From Deinococcus betulae (lineage in GTDB: Bacteria; Deinococcota; Deinococci; Deinococcales; Deinococcaceae), in assembly GCF_020166395.1 (NCBI RefSeq), contig NZ_JAIQXU010000030.1, positions 1-59,097 of the forward strand: a stretch of 59,097 nucleotides of DNA, written 5' to 3'. The notes below the pieces were generated by a model, which saw nothing but the letters and a program-made list of their open reading frames with translations, was not told the DNA's origin and ran no database searches. Position numbers and translations under genes: made by a program. Shown in pieces: positions 43,164 through 54,061 of the stretch. The stretch's first letter is position 1, and every line of letters starts with the position of its first letter.

Positions 43164-44850
43164 TGGATATCTTCTTGACTTACTTCTGTGCCATCGGGCT
43201 CGCCCTTCCACTCGGCGCCCTGATCGCCCGGATCTTTGCGGCGCCGGCCTCACGGTTCACAGCCGGCTTCCTGCGCCTCAGCGGTATTCATGCAGCGCAG
43301 ACAATGACCTGGAAGCAGTACGGCGCCGCGTTGCTCGGAACCAACCTGCTGTTGGGTCTCGCCGCTTACCTGATCTATGTCTTCCAAGGGGCTTTGCCCC
43401 TTAATCCCGACGGTATTGCCAACTTGCGCTGGGACACGGCACTGCACACGGCCGCGTCGTTCATCACCAACACCAACCAGCAGCACTACAGCGGTCAGAA
43501 TGGCCTGTCTTACCTCTCGCAGCTGGTCGGCATCACTGCCCTACAAATCGTGACCCCAGCGGTGGGGATGGCCGCCCTGTTCGCGGTCTTGCGTGGGCTG
43601 CGCGGCGAGACCAACGTTGGCAACTACTATCTGGATGTCACGCGCGGCGCCGCGCTGCTGACCGCCGCCTCCGCTGTACTTGCCGTCCTCCTGACCTGGC
43701 AAGGCGTGCCCAGTACCTTCGATGGGGCCAAGACGGCACAGCTTCTTCAGCCCGTGACAGTTGAAGGGCAGACCGTTACGACCCAGACCATCCCGGTCGG
43801 CCCGGTGGCGGCCATGGTAGCCATCAAGCAGATGGGCACCAATGGGGGCGGCTGGTACGGCCCGAACTCGACCGTTCCACTGGAAAATCCCACCCCTCTC
43901 GCCAATCTGCTGCAGATGATCTCCATCATCCTGTTTCCCATTGCCCTGGTGGTGGCCACTGGCCTGTTCCTGCGCCGACCACGTTTCGGGGTGGTCTTGG
44001 TCACTGTCATGAGCCTGCTGTCCGCTGGCCTGACGCTGGGCGCCGTCCTGGCCGAGCGGCAGCCGAATGCCGCCCTCACTGGGTTGGCTGCCCTCGGCCC
44101 CAATATGGAAGGCAAAGAAGTGCGGTTTGGGACCGACGCTTCAGCGCTCTGGGGCGCCATCACCACGCAGACCAGCAGTGGCAGTGTCAACGCGATGCTG
44201 GACTCCTTTACCCCCCTGGGCGGCCTGGTCCCGCAGCTGGGCATGTTCCTGAACGATGTATACGGCGGGATTGGCGTAGGCCTGATCAACATGCTTGTCT
44301 TCGTGATTCTGACCGTCTTTATCGCAGGCCTGATGGTGGGCCGCACTCCCGAACTGTTCGGCCGCAAGATTGAGGCGCGGGAAATCAAGGTCGCCTCCCT
44401 GATCATCCTGCTGCAACCCTTGGTGGTGTTGGGATGTACTGCCGCTGCCCTGGCCCTGCCCAGCGTGACCGGCAATTCTAATCCTGGCTTTCACGGCCTG
44501 TCGCAGGTGCTGTACGAGTACAACTCGGCGTTTGCCAACAATGGCAGCGGCTTTGAAGGGCTTGGGGACAACACCCCGTGGTGGAACGTTACGTGCGCGG
44601 TGGTTCTGATTCTCGCCCGCTTCTTGCCCATCCTGGGGCCGTTGGCGATTGCCGGTTTCCTTGCCGCGAAGAAGGCCGCGCCCGAGACCAGCGGCACGCT
44701 GCGGGTGGATACCCCCGTCTTCGCCGGCATGCTCCTGAGCGTCATGCTGCTGCTGCAACTCCTGAATTTTGCCCCTGCACTGGTCCTCGGCCCAGTGGCC
44801 GAACACCTGACCTTGTCCGCCCCCTCATCGACCACCCAGGACGGCCCCCG

Positions 44851-44854
<4 letters not shown>
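43163..44854 (+). CDS. kdpA: KdpA, potassium-binding channel subunit
   Basis: 563 residues. Ten-helix potassium channel-like protein; the four selectivity-filter regions are visible: [40 protein letters not shown] and [14 protein letters not shown], with the Gly of each filter present. N-terminus [20 protein letters not shown] and [12 protein letters not shown] loop are typical. It admits potassium for KdpB-driven high-affinity uptake at low external potassium. ATGA overlap with kdpB. Confidence 0.96.
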
Positions 44855-46893
<2,039 letters not shown>

Positions 46894-46904
46894 AAGGAGA
46901 GGTT

Positions 46905-47513
46905 ATGACCCTGCAAACAGAGATCCCATCCTTAAGTTCCAGTGGTCATCAACCCGGTCTTTTAGCTTGGCTCCGCTTTTCGCTGATCTGGTTGCTGCTG
47001 GCTGGGTTGCTCTACCCCCTAGTCACGACGGTCCTGGCGGGCACCCTTTTCCCTAGGCAAGCCAACGGCTCGCTGATAGAGGAGAACGGCACCGTGGTAG
47101 GTTCCCGTCTCATTGGCCAGTCGTTTTCGGGCGACCAGTATTTTGTCGGGCGGCCCAGTGCAGCGGGTGCTGGTTATGATCCAGTCAATGCTTCGGGCAG
47201 TAATCTGGCAACGAGCAATCCAGCCCTACGTGAACGCATTCAGGCCAGCGCGCAGAGTATTGCGCAGCGGGAGGGCATCCCCGTCACGCAGGTGCCGGTG
47301 GACCTGGTGACGGCGTCTGGCTCAGGCCTGGACCCTCACATCACGTCCGCCGGAGCTGCGGTACAAGTGGCGCGCGTGGCTAAAGCACGGGGAATGACGG
47401 ACGATCAGGTGCGGACGCTGGTGCAGTCCCACACCGAGCGGGGGGTTCTGGGCCTGGGTCAACCGGGCGTCAATGTGTTGACACTGAACCTCGCCCTGGA
47501 TGCAGGACGGTAA
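46905..47513 (+). CDS. kdpC: KdpC, potassium ATPase accessory subunit
   Basis: 202 residues. ATG 46905 follows AAAGGAGAGGTT; the in-frame ATG at 46890 lies before this site. One membrane helix near residue 25-45 (FSLIWLLLAGLLYPLVTTVL), then the periplasmic domain with GSRLIGQSFSGDQYFVGRPS, NLATSNPALRERI, SGLDPHITSAGAAVQVARVA and VNVLTLNLALD, all family hallmarks. Overlaps or abuts kdpD. Confidence 0.96.
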   Translation: MTLQTEIPSLSSSGHQPGLLAWLRFSLIWLLLAGLLYPLVTTVLAGTLFPRQANGSLIEENGTVVGSRLIGQSFSGDQYFVGRPSAAGAGYDPVNASGSNLATSNPALRERIQASAQSIAQREGIPVTQVPVDLVTASGSGLDPHITSAGAAVQVARVAKARGMTDDQVRTLVQSHTERGVLGLGQPGVNVLTLNLALDAGR

Positions 47514-47520
47514 GAACGGC

Positions 47521-48624
47521 ATGACGGCCCCGCAGACCCCAGAGCGGCTGTTCCTGCCTGGGCACCAGGAGGAGCGGCGCACGCGGGGCATCCATAAGGT
47601 GTTCGTGGGGATGGCGGCAGGCGTTGGGAAAACCTACCGGGCGCTTTCGGAACTGAGCGAGCGCCTGGACCGCGGCGAGGATGCTCTGATCGGCGTGTTG
47701 GAAACTCATGGACGGGCCGGCACCATTCAGGCCGCCGAAGGATTGCCGCTGTTTCCCCGCCGGGAAGTGACGCACGGCAATGTGCTGCTGAGCGAACTAG
47801 ACGTGGATGGCCTCCTGGCCCGCCGGCCTTTCATCGTTTTGATTGATGAATTGGCCCATACGAATGCGCCTGGCAGCCCCCGGGAGAAACGCTGGCAGGA
47901 TGTCGAGGTGCTGCTCTCAGCTGGCATCCATGTGCTCTCCACCGTGAATGTGCAGCATCTGGAATCACTGAACGACATGGTGGCGCGCCTCACTGGTATT
48001 CGGGTGCGCGAACGGGTGCCGGACGCCGTGCTGCACGGGGCGGACGAACTGGTCCTGATTGACCTGACGCCAGACGATCTGCGGGCCCGGTTGAAGGCCG
48101 GGCATGTGTACGGTCCTGAAAAAATTGATCAGGCGCTGGGCAACTTCTTTACGGCGGCCAACCTGACCGCCCTGCGCGAGATCGCGCTGCGTCAGGTGGC
48201 CAATGTCGTGGAGATGGATGCGCCGGAGGGGCAGCCAGGGGTCTTAGAACGCGTGGTTGTGGCCATTGCGGCTGAAGAAACTGGGGGACGCCTCATTCGG
48301 CGAGGCGGTCAACTGGCCGAGCGTCTGAAGGGCGAACTCCATGTGGTGACCATTCGGCCTCCACGACTGACCCCGGAACAGAGTCGGATGCTGGGTACCT
48401 TTCGGGCGATCACTGAAGCGCTCGGGGGCCAGTTTCATGTGGTGGATAGGCAAGGCAGCGTGGCGGCGACGCTGGTGCGTTTCGTACAGCAGCTGCATGC
48501 CACCCAGGTGGTGATGGGTGAGACCAGTCGCTCCCGCTGGGCGGAGTTTCTACGGGGGGACATCATTAAAACGGTGTTACAAGAGACCAGAAACGTGGAT
48601 GTGTATGTCATTAGTCGCGATTAG
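47521..48624 (+). CDS. kdpD: KdpD N-terminal half (sensor and Usp domains), no kinase
   Basis: About 367 residues. ATG 47521 is chosen; ATG 47500 inside kdpC is possible. KdpD domain: HKVFVGMAAGVGKTYRALSE (Walker A), FIVLIDELAHTNAPGS (Walker B), VNVQHLESLNDMV, VPDAVLHGADELVLIDLTPD. A universal-stress-like domain follows (about 250-365; LHVVTIRPPRL, ATQVVMGETSRSRW, DVYVISRD). The membrane, GAF and histidine-kinase parts of full-length KdpD (about 900 aa) are absent, although the stop is clean. Short KdpDs are known from cyanobacteria and Deinococcus. Here the separate kinase at 41331 probably complements it. Confidence 0.9.
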   Translation: MTAPQTPERLFLPGHQEERRTRGIHKVFVGMAAGVGKTYRALSELSERLDRGEDALIGVLETHGRAGTIQAAEGLPLFPRREVTHGNVLLSELDVDGLLARRPFIVLIDELAHTNAPGSPREKRWQDVEVLLSAGIHVLSTVNVQHLESLNDMVARLTGIRVRERVPDAVLHGADELVLIDLTPDDLRARLKAGHVYGPEKIDQALGNFFTAANLTALREIALRQVANVVEMDAPEGQPGVLERVVVAIAAEETGGRLIRRGGQLAERLKGELHVVTIRPPRLTPEQSRMLGTFRAITEALGGQFHVVDRQGSVAATLVRFVQQLHATQVVMGETSRSRWAEFLRGDIIKTVLQETRNVDVYVISRD

Positions 48625-48682
48625 CAGCCGCGCGGTAAGGCAAAAAGCAGAGGGGAGTGGCGCAGAGAGAGTGCGTGAGCTA

Positions 48683-49558
48683 GAGGCTGCCAAGAACCCT
48701 ATGCGAAAAGCGGTCTGAGATTGTTGCAGAGCAGAATGGAGGCCGCCAGGAAGTGAAATCCAACCAGCGTCGACGGCAAGCGTTCCAGGTTTCGACCCAA
48801 ACGCCTGAAGCGTGACAGCCACGCGAACGACCGTTCGACGACCCAACGTTGGGGCAGCAGGATGAAGCCCTTCGTGGCCTCCGGACGCTTGACCACCACC
48901 AGTTCTCTGCCTGCCTCTGTTGCGTCCAGAGCGGCTTGAGCACCGGTGTAGGCCTGATCAGCAAAGGCGACTTCGACATTCACGCCCGTGGCTTCCTGCA
49001 CTTCGAGGCACAGGTTTTTGACCTGTGCCCGGTCCTGCTCGTTGGCGGGTGTCGTGAGCACCGCGAGCAGATAACCCAGAATATCGACGGCCAGATGGAC
49101 TGTGGTGCCCTGGCGTTTCTTGGCCCCATCAAATCCCGCCCGGTGCCCGCTTTCAGGTGTACTTTGCAAGGTCCGGCTGTCAATGATGATCGCGCTCGGT
49201 TCTCCGTTCCTGGACTGCCCCACTCGGGAGAGCAACCGCAGATCATGCGCGGCGTTCTGAAAGCACTCAGCCTCAAACCAGCGGTGCGCCTGTTGGCGCA
49301 CCGTCTCCGCGGGTGGCAAGTCATGGGGAAGATACGCCCATTGTGCCCCCGTGCGCGCCACCCACAGCAACGCGTTCAGCACGTCACGGATGACAGACTT
49401 CCGCTGCCTGGCGTCATTCGGACTCAGCAGCAAATAGGGCAGCAGAAAGAGGTAGGTGTCGTCGTCCACATCACTTGGGTAACCTCGCCGTGTCACACAG
49501 CCATTCTGCTCTCTGCCGAGTTCAGCTCTTGAACTTCAAACCTGTCCTTGGCAGCCTC
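48683..49558 (-). mobile_element. IS5-family insertion sequence
   Basis: 876 bp with inverted ends GAGGCTGCCAAG(A/G)A... (48683-) and its complement ending at 49558, flanked by TA on both sides (48681-48682; 49559-49560), consistent with a 2-bp TA duplication as in the IS427 group. One intact transposase gene. The left end is 57 bases after kdpD; the right end abuts a broken transporter gene. The same 15-base end string also occurs at 28761-28775. Confidence 0.82.
48699..49496 (-). CDS. IS5 family DDE transposase
   Basis: 265 residues, intact. N-terminal helix-turn-helix region with [20 protein letters not shown] and [23 protein letters not shown] positions: [20 protein letters not shown] (Asp), [12 protein letters not shown] (Asp), [20 protein letters not shown] (Glu, then R-x-x-x-R signature). 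Cuts and pastes the enclosing element. Confidence 0.88.
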   Translation of the reverse strand: MTRRGYPSDVDDDTYLFLLPYLLLSPNDARQRKSVIRDVLNALLWVARTGAQWAYLPHDLPPAETVRQQAHRWFEAECFQNAAHDLRLLSRVGQSRNGEPSAIIIDSRTLQSTPESGHRAGFDGAKKRQGTTVHLAVDILGYLLAVLTTPANEQDRAQVKNLCLEVQEATGVNVEVAFADQAYTGAQAALDATEAGRELVVVKRPEATKGFILLPQRWVVERSFAWLSRFRRLGRNLERLPSTLVGFHFLAASILLCNNLRPLFA

Positions 49559-49560
49559 TA

Positions 49561-49902
49561 AGCGTCGGAGGGCTGGACGTCTCAAGGTGCCGGGCTGCCA
49601 GGACTTCTGGAGGAGGACGAGGCCGGCCGCCCAAAGGGTGAGGTAGCTCAGGCCTAGAGCCGACCACCAGGAAGAGGAGCGTGCCGATGATCACGCCATG
49701 CCGCCACAAGTGGGGAGAGGCGGGGCGGCGCAAGAAGGGCAGCATGGGGAGGGCGGCGAGCAGGTAGCGCCAGGCCATGAGTTCTGGGGTGCTTGACGAC
49801 CACGAACATGCTGCCCCAGACGAAGGCCACGAGCAGCAGCAGGGCCACGCCGAACAGGTGGGCTCTGGGGCGGACAGAGGATGAGGTGGCGGTGGTGGTC
49901 AT
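49561..49902 (-). pseudogene. DMT (EamA) transporter fragment, broken by IS5
   Basis: From ATG 49902 the product begins as a DMT transporter (LFGVALLLLVAFVWGSMFVVVK). It then shifts frame near 49790 to WRYLLAALPMLPFLRRPASP and WRHGVIIGTLLFLVVG, and fades at the right end of the IS5 element. The remaining three quarters are missing. Its ATG overlaps the stop of the RhtA-type gene, so it was the second gene of that operon. Confidence 0.72.
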
Positions 49903-50825
49903 GCGGACTCTGGGCGGGGGACAGCTGGGGTGAGGGTTGGGGGCATGTCGGCGGGGGGTTCAGCGGGTGCCGTGGGGGCAGGCCGCATGGTCCAGGCCCC
50001 ACCGGCGCTGGCCAGCACCACCAATGCGACCGCCACCCACTGACTGGGCAGCAGGGTTTCGTGCAGGAGCGCCCATCCGAAGAGAGCGGCCACCGCCGGT
50101 TCAAGGCTCAGCAGAACGCTGAACGTGCGCGCGGGCAGGGCACGCAGCGCCACGAGTTCCAGGGTAAAGGGGACGGCGCTGGACAGGATCGCCAGCAGAG
50201 CGCCCGCCCCGAGCAGCTGTGGGGTGAGTCCAGTCCAGGCGTGCGTGAGCAGCACCACTGGCAGGACCGCCAGCGCGGCCACCAGCATGCCGGCTGCCAC
50301 CCCGACGCTCGTGGGCAGTACTTGCGACACGCGGCCACCGAGCACGACATACACGGCCCAGCAGGCCCCGGCCAGAAGGGCCAGGACCATCCCCAAGGTA
50401 TCAAGGCTCTCTCCCGACCAAGGCGTAATCAGAACGATCCCCGAGGCCGCCAGGGCCACCCAGAGCAGATCGAGCTTTTGCCGGGAGGTGACGGTGGCCA
50501 GCACCAGGGGGCCGACAAACTCCAGGGTGACGGCCAGGCCCAGGGGAATCCGCGCGAGTGAGAGGTAGTACAGCAGGTTCATGGCGCCCAGCACCAGGCC
50601 GTAGGAAAGCAGGACGCGCCACTGGGCAGTGGTCAGGGCGAGCCAGCGAGGCCGGAAGATCAGGGCAAGGAAGACGGCCGCCAGGCCGATCCGCAGACCG
50701 GTGGCGCCGACCGGGCCTAGCTGCGCGAAGAGGCCTTTGGCAAAGGCGGCGCCCCCCTGCACGCTGAGGACTGCCAGCAGGAGGGCGGGCATGGGGGGCA
50801 ACGGGGGGCGGGTGGCCTGAAGCAT
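49899..50825 (-). CDS. EamA/RhtA-type amino-acid exporter
   Basis: 308 residues. ATG 50825 (MLQATRPPLPPMPALLLAVL) is chosen because it gives the standard RhtA-like length; the longer frame to 51122 runs into the LysR gene region. Ten membrane helices with two EamA repeats; marker phrases VQGGAAFAKGLF, LRIGLAAVFLALIFRP, LYYLSLARIPLGLAVTLEF, VGPLVLA, LLSLEPAVAALFGWALLHE. RhtA exports threonine/homoserine; the exact substrate here is unknown. Divergent from a LysR regulator, the usual pairing. Confidence 0.88.
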   Translation of the reverse strand: MLQATRPPLPPMPALLLAVLSVQGGAAFAKGLFAQLGPVGATGLRIGLAAVFLALIFRPRWLALTTAQWRVLLSYGLVLGAMNLLYYLSLARIPLGLAVTLEFVGPLVLATVTSRQKLDLLWVALAASGIVLITPWSGESLDTLGMVLALLAGACWAVYVVLGGRVSQVLPTSVGVAAGMLVAALAVLPVVLLTHAWTGLTPQLLGAGALLAILSSAVPFTLELVALRALPARTFSVLLSLEPAVAALFGWALLHETLLPSQWVAVALVVLASAGGAWTMRPAPTAPAEPPADMPPTLTPAVPRPESA

Positions 50826-50891
50826 GGTTGAGTCTGGCGAGTGGGGGCGCGGTTGCCTACGGGCTTTGTCCGGGAGGGCGACGGGTGGCCG

Positions 50892-50923
50892 TCGGAAGTT
50901 CCGATGGCTTTCTATACTGGGGT
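50892..50923 (+). promoter_or_regulatory. rhtA-lysR intergenic operator and leaderless promoter
   Basis: TCGGAA-G-TTCCGA (50892-50904) is a perfect 13-base palindrome. TATACT (50913-50918) follows and lies 5 nt before the lysR ATG at 50924, with no Shine-Dalgarno, suggesting a leaderless message. A LysR protein bound at the palindrome could control both divergent genes. Confidence 0.6.
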
Positions 50924-51835
50924 ATGGCACTGGCCCCCACCCTGATTCAGTTGCGGGCGTTCGTCGCGGCCGCCGAAGCGGGGAGTTTTGGCCGGGCCGC
51001 GCAGCAGGTGAACCTGTCCCCCAGCAGTCTGAGTGAAGCCGTGCAGGCGCTGGAACGGCACTATGGGCGAGCGCTGTTTCAGCGCTCGTCGGTGGGCCTG
51101 ACCTTGACCGAGGTGGGGACACGGGCCCTGAGTCACGCCCGGCTGAGCCTTCAGCACAGTGATGATTTTGGGCGGGTCATGGCGGACGGGCAGGCGCTGA
51201 CAGGCACGCTGACAGTGGCGACGTACCGGAGCCTGGGTATCCATCTCTTGCCGCCGGTCCTGGCCTTGCTGCGGCAGGCCCATCCTGACTTACAGGTGCG
51301 GTTGATGGACGGGACCTCAGGGGCAAGCAAGGAACATCTGGTTCAGGCGGGGCAGGCGGATCTGGCGTGTCAGGAATTGCCCGTGCAGACGGCTTTGCGA
51401 ACAATGCCACTGCTTCAGGATGACTATGTGCTGGTGGTGCCGCCGGGGTGGGCGGCAGATCGCCCCACATGGGCAGACCTCAACGCTCAGCCGGTACTGG
51501 TGTCGCCGGCGCAGCATGACTGCAATGAGCGGCTGTACGCGCACCTGCACGGTCATCTGGTGCCAGGGACGCGGCTGCAGGAGACCGAGGAGGATGAGGT
51601 GATGGTCTCGATGGTGCGGCATGGACTAGGGGTGGCGATCATGCCCCGGTTGGCGGTGCTGGGGAGTGACGTGACGGTGCGGGCGCTGCCCACGCCGCTG
51701 ACGCGGCAATTGGGCCTGCTGTTCAAGGTGGGGCGGGCGAGGGTGCCGCATCTTCAGGCCTTCATCCGAGCCGTGACGCAGTACCAGCAGACGGCAGCGT
51801 TCGCGCAGGTCCAGCAGGCTCTCTGCCAAGCGTGA
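50924..51835 (+). CDS. LysR family transcriptional regulator
   Basis: 303 residues from ATG 50924 (the frame is open further to 50828 but crosses the palindrome and promoter). N-terminal HTH: LIQLRAFVAAAEAGSFGRAA, QVNLSPSSLSEAVQALERH, LFQRSSVGLTLTEVGTRAL. Substrate-binding domain: GTLTVATYRSLGIHLLPPVL, LLQDDYVLVVPPGW and VSMVRHGLGVAIMPRLAVL. It probably regulates the adjacent exporter. Confidence 0.92.
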   Translation: MALAPTLIQLRAFVAAAEAGSFGRAAQQVNLSPSSLSEAVQALERHYGRALFQRSSVGLTLTEVGTRALSHARLSLQHSDDFGRVMADGQALTGTLTVATYRSLGIHLLPPVLALLRQAHPDLQVRLMDGTSGASKEHLVQAGQADLACQELPVQTALRTMPLLQDDYVLVVPPGWAADRPTWADLNAQPVLVSPAQHDCNERLYAHLHGHLVPGTRLQETEEDEVMVSMVRHGLGVAIMPRLAVLGSDVTVRALPTPLTRQLGLLFKVGRARVPHLQAFIRAVTQYQQTAAFAQVQQALCQA

Positions 51836-51875
51836 CGAAAGGGCAGTATCTCCATCTGACCTTGCTGGACATTGT

Positions 51876-52037
51876 GTCGAAGGAACTGACTCCGGAGAGT
51901 TCAAGCGTCTTGACCAAGTAGAGGGTATACGCCTGCCGAATGTCCGCCGTACTCTCGGAGGTCCAGAGCATGGCCACTGGCAGGTAGCACAGCTGAGCGT
52001 CCATCTGGATGGTAGTGAGGACATCGAAGCCATTCAA
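51876..52037 (-). pseudogene. response-regulator fragment (third copy)
   Basis: Minus strand: MNGFDVLTTIQMDAQLCYLP, VAMLWTSESTADIRQAYTL, YLVKTLEL. It aligns with GMNGFEVLQALKADPRLVPI, VVMLSTSGDRDDVRTAYTL of the copy at 35865, but is diverged and lacks both ends (four residues, CASS, deleted before YLVK). Confidence 0.7.
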
Positions 52038-52218
52038 CCTAAAAGCCTCTCTGGTTCGGACAGGTTGAGGGGCTCAGCGTCGGCGTGCTGACGGACAGGA
52101 ACGCAGCGCGATGCGGTGGACTCACGTGCCGGACAACGAACTTTCACCAGGCCGCGTCATCACCCCTATCCGAACCATCCGTCGTCTGACCCTGTTCGTC
52201 TCACGGGATAGTGGAGCC

Positions 52219-53001
52219 ATGAGTGTCCCTGCCTCCTTGCGTCTGGCTTTGTTCCACGGCTTCCCACAGCCCGGCGAACTCAGCGCGAACCTCGCCACAC
52301 TCACACGCGCCGCCCACTTCGCCCAGCAGCAGCAGGCCCACTGGTTGATCGCGTCCGAACTGGCGTTGACTGGGTACACCTTTGCTCCCCGACTGGGCGC
52401 CGACTGGATTGCCCCGCAACAGGACGCTTGTACCCATACGTTGGCTGAGCTGGCGCAAGCAACGCAGCTCCACCTCATGGTCGGCCATCCAGAGTTTGAC
52501 CCCACAAGTGGTCGCCTGTTCAACGCCGTGTTCGTCTTCGGGCCAGACGGGATGCGGCTGGGGACGGCACGCAAAACGCTCGTGATTCCAGGTGCTGAAT
52601 CCTGGGCCACGTCGGGTGAGGGTGCCCAAGTGATCGAGGTCATGGGATTTCGCGTGGGCTTCTCCATCTGTGCCGACGCTTTTCTGCCTCAGACGGGCGC
52701 CATCCTAAGTCAGCAGGACGCACAACTGGTCGTGGCGCCCTCGGCGTGGGGCCCAGGGCTGTACGGCCCTGCGGGTGAATGGGAAGCCCGTTCTGCCGAG
52801 ATGGGGGTGCCGTGGGTCGTGGTCAACCGTTCCGGTATGGATGGGTCGCAGGATTTCTCTGGCGCGCGTTCTGCGGTCATCGTCAAGGGTGAATCGGTCT
52901 GGGAGATTCATCCGACGCGCCCAACGTTGGCCCTGGTGACCTGGAAGGCGCAGGCAGGGCAACTCCAGCTTGAGGGGATGCAGACTTGGCCTGTCCCCTG
53001 A
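52219..53001 (+). CDS. carbon-nitrogen hydrolase (nitrilase superfamily)
   Basis: 260 residues; ATG 52219 has GTGGAG 3-8 bases upstream and gives the normal family length. Catalytic triad: Glu in LIASELALTGYTF, Lys in TARKTLVIPGAESWA, Cys in VGFSICADAFLP. It also has a second Glu region (GEWEARSAEMGVPWVVVNRS). It would hydrolyse an amide or nitrile such as an omega-amide, carbamoyl-compound or nitrile; the substrate is unknown. Stands alone between decayed sequence and the reductase gene. Confidence 0.88.
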   Translation: MSVPASLRLALFHGFPQPGELSANLATLTRAAHFAQQQQAHWLIASELALTGYTFAPRLGADWIAPQQDACTHTLAELAQATQLHLMVGHPEFDPTSGRLFNAVFVFGPDGMRLGTARKTLVIPGAESWATSGEGAQVIEVMGFRVGFSICADAFLPQTGAILSQQDAQLVVAPSAWGPGLYGPAGEWEARSAEMGVPWVVVNRSGMDGSQDFSGARSAVIVKGESVWEIHPTRPTLALVTWKAQAGQLQLEGMQTWPVP

Positions 53002-53161
53002 GCGTGACCGGAGGTCATGCCCCTGCTGACCCAGCATGTGGCCCCACAAAGCCTCCCTTTCGTTTGCCCTCTCTTGCTGACAGCGCGAGGAGACGGGGGT
53101 GCCGTCCGAATGATGAGCTGGCGTATGGCCGGACCCTTGGCGGCGCCTAACTCAAGCTGGT
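53002..53161. other. convergent intergenic
   Basis: 160 bases between convergent genes; no gene or clear hairpin recognised. Confidence 0.3.
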
Positions 53162-53722
53162 TTAGGGCTGCTGTGGGGCACTCTCATGGACGGGTTCGTA
53201 AGTGAGCAGCAGTACGCCCGCTCCCATATCTTTTGAGTCAATGAGCCTCAGCGGCAGTCTGTCTTCCTCTGAGAAGAGGCGCTTCCCATGGCCCAACACC
53301 AACGGGTACACCATCAGGCGAAGTTCATCCACGAGCCCGTGCCTCAAGAGCGTTTTGACGAGTGTGCCGCTGCCGTACACCAGCAAGGGCTGGCCCTCTT
53401 GACGCTTCAATGCTTCCACTCCCGCAATCACATCGCCCTGGAGGGCCGTGGCATTCCACTTCAGGTTGGTCCTCGTCGTCGTGGCGACGAACTTGGGCAG
53501 GGTGTTCATGCGTTCGCCGAAGGTGCCTGTTCCGCTGGCGGTGGGCCAGTACTGGGCAAAGCCTTCGTAGGTGACGCGCCCCAGCAGGAGCCCCCCGCTC
53601 TCAAAAAGTTCAGCACGCTTAAATCCACCGTCGTCAGGACTGTAGTCACGCTGCCATAAGGTGGAGTCTTCATACACGCCATCCAGCGTGAGGAACTCGG
53701 TCACGATCACTTTTCGCATCAT
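53162..53722 (-). CDS. RibD C-terminal/dihydrofolate-reductase-like protein
   Basis: 186 residues, ATG 53722 with AGGAG upstream. Family marks: KVIVTEFLTLDGVYEDSTLW, GGLLLGRVTYEGFAQYWPTA, FVATTTRTNLKWNATALQGD, LLVYGSGTLVKTLLRHGLVD, LRLMVYPLVLGHGKRLF. This is the YyaP/YwjB-like branch that binds NAD(P)H; the physiological substrate is generally not known. Single gene. Confidence 0.9.
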   Translation of the reverse strand: MMRKVIVTEFLTLDGVYEDSTLWQRDYSPDDGGFKRAELFESGGLLLGRVTYEGFAQYWPTASGTGTFGERMNTLPKFVATTTRTNLKWNATALQGDVIAGVEALKRQEGQPLLVYGSGTLVKTLLRHGLVDELRLMVYPLVLGHGKRLFSEEDRLPLRLIDSKDMGAGVLLLTYEPVHESAPQQP

Positions 53723-54061
53723 GCTCCTGTTGTCGTTCAGCCCTGATTCTTATTTTTCCAGCACCACACTCGGGCCTAGAGCATATCGCCAATTGAAGTC
53801 AACCCAGACAAGCGTTTGGCTGTGATAACCACGCGCGCGGGGTGGCGCCCTCGCTTACTCCTCGAAGTCGTCCCATGGCCTGATGAACTTGTGTACCAAT
53901 GGTTGGAACAGTTTGTGCAGTCCGTGTAGACCGGCCCGACGAACACGCTGTTTCGCTCCATCGCGGGAGAGTTGAGGAAGGGAGGCGTGTGATCAGTGTC
54001 CCAGACAACATTTCGCCCATAGTCTGCTTGCCTCGCTCGACAATGGTCTGAACTCTTGTCG
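53723..54061. other. intergenic, no gene supported
   Basis: About 340 bases. Overlapping minus-strand frames (to 61 and 73 codons) were examined; none has a start signal or recognisable family. Confidence 0.4.

Noticed and set aside
43747..44475. 242-codon minus-strand frame opposite kdpA
   Set aside because: Shadow of kdpA in a GC-rich gene.
53776..54020. Two overlapping minus-strand frames of 61 and 73 codons
   Set aside because: No start signal, family or coherent composition; treated as non-coding.
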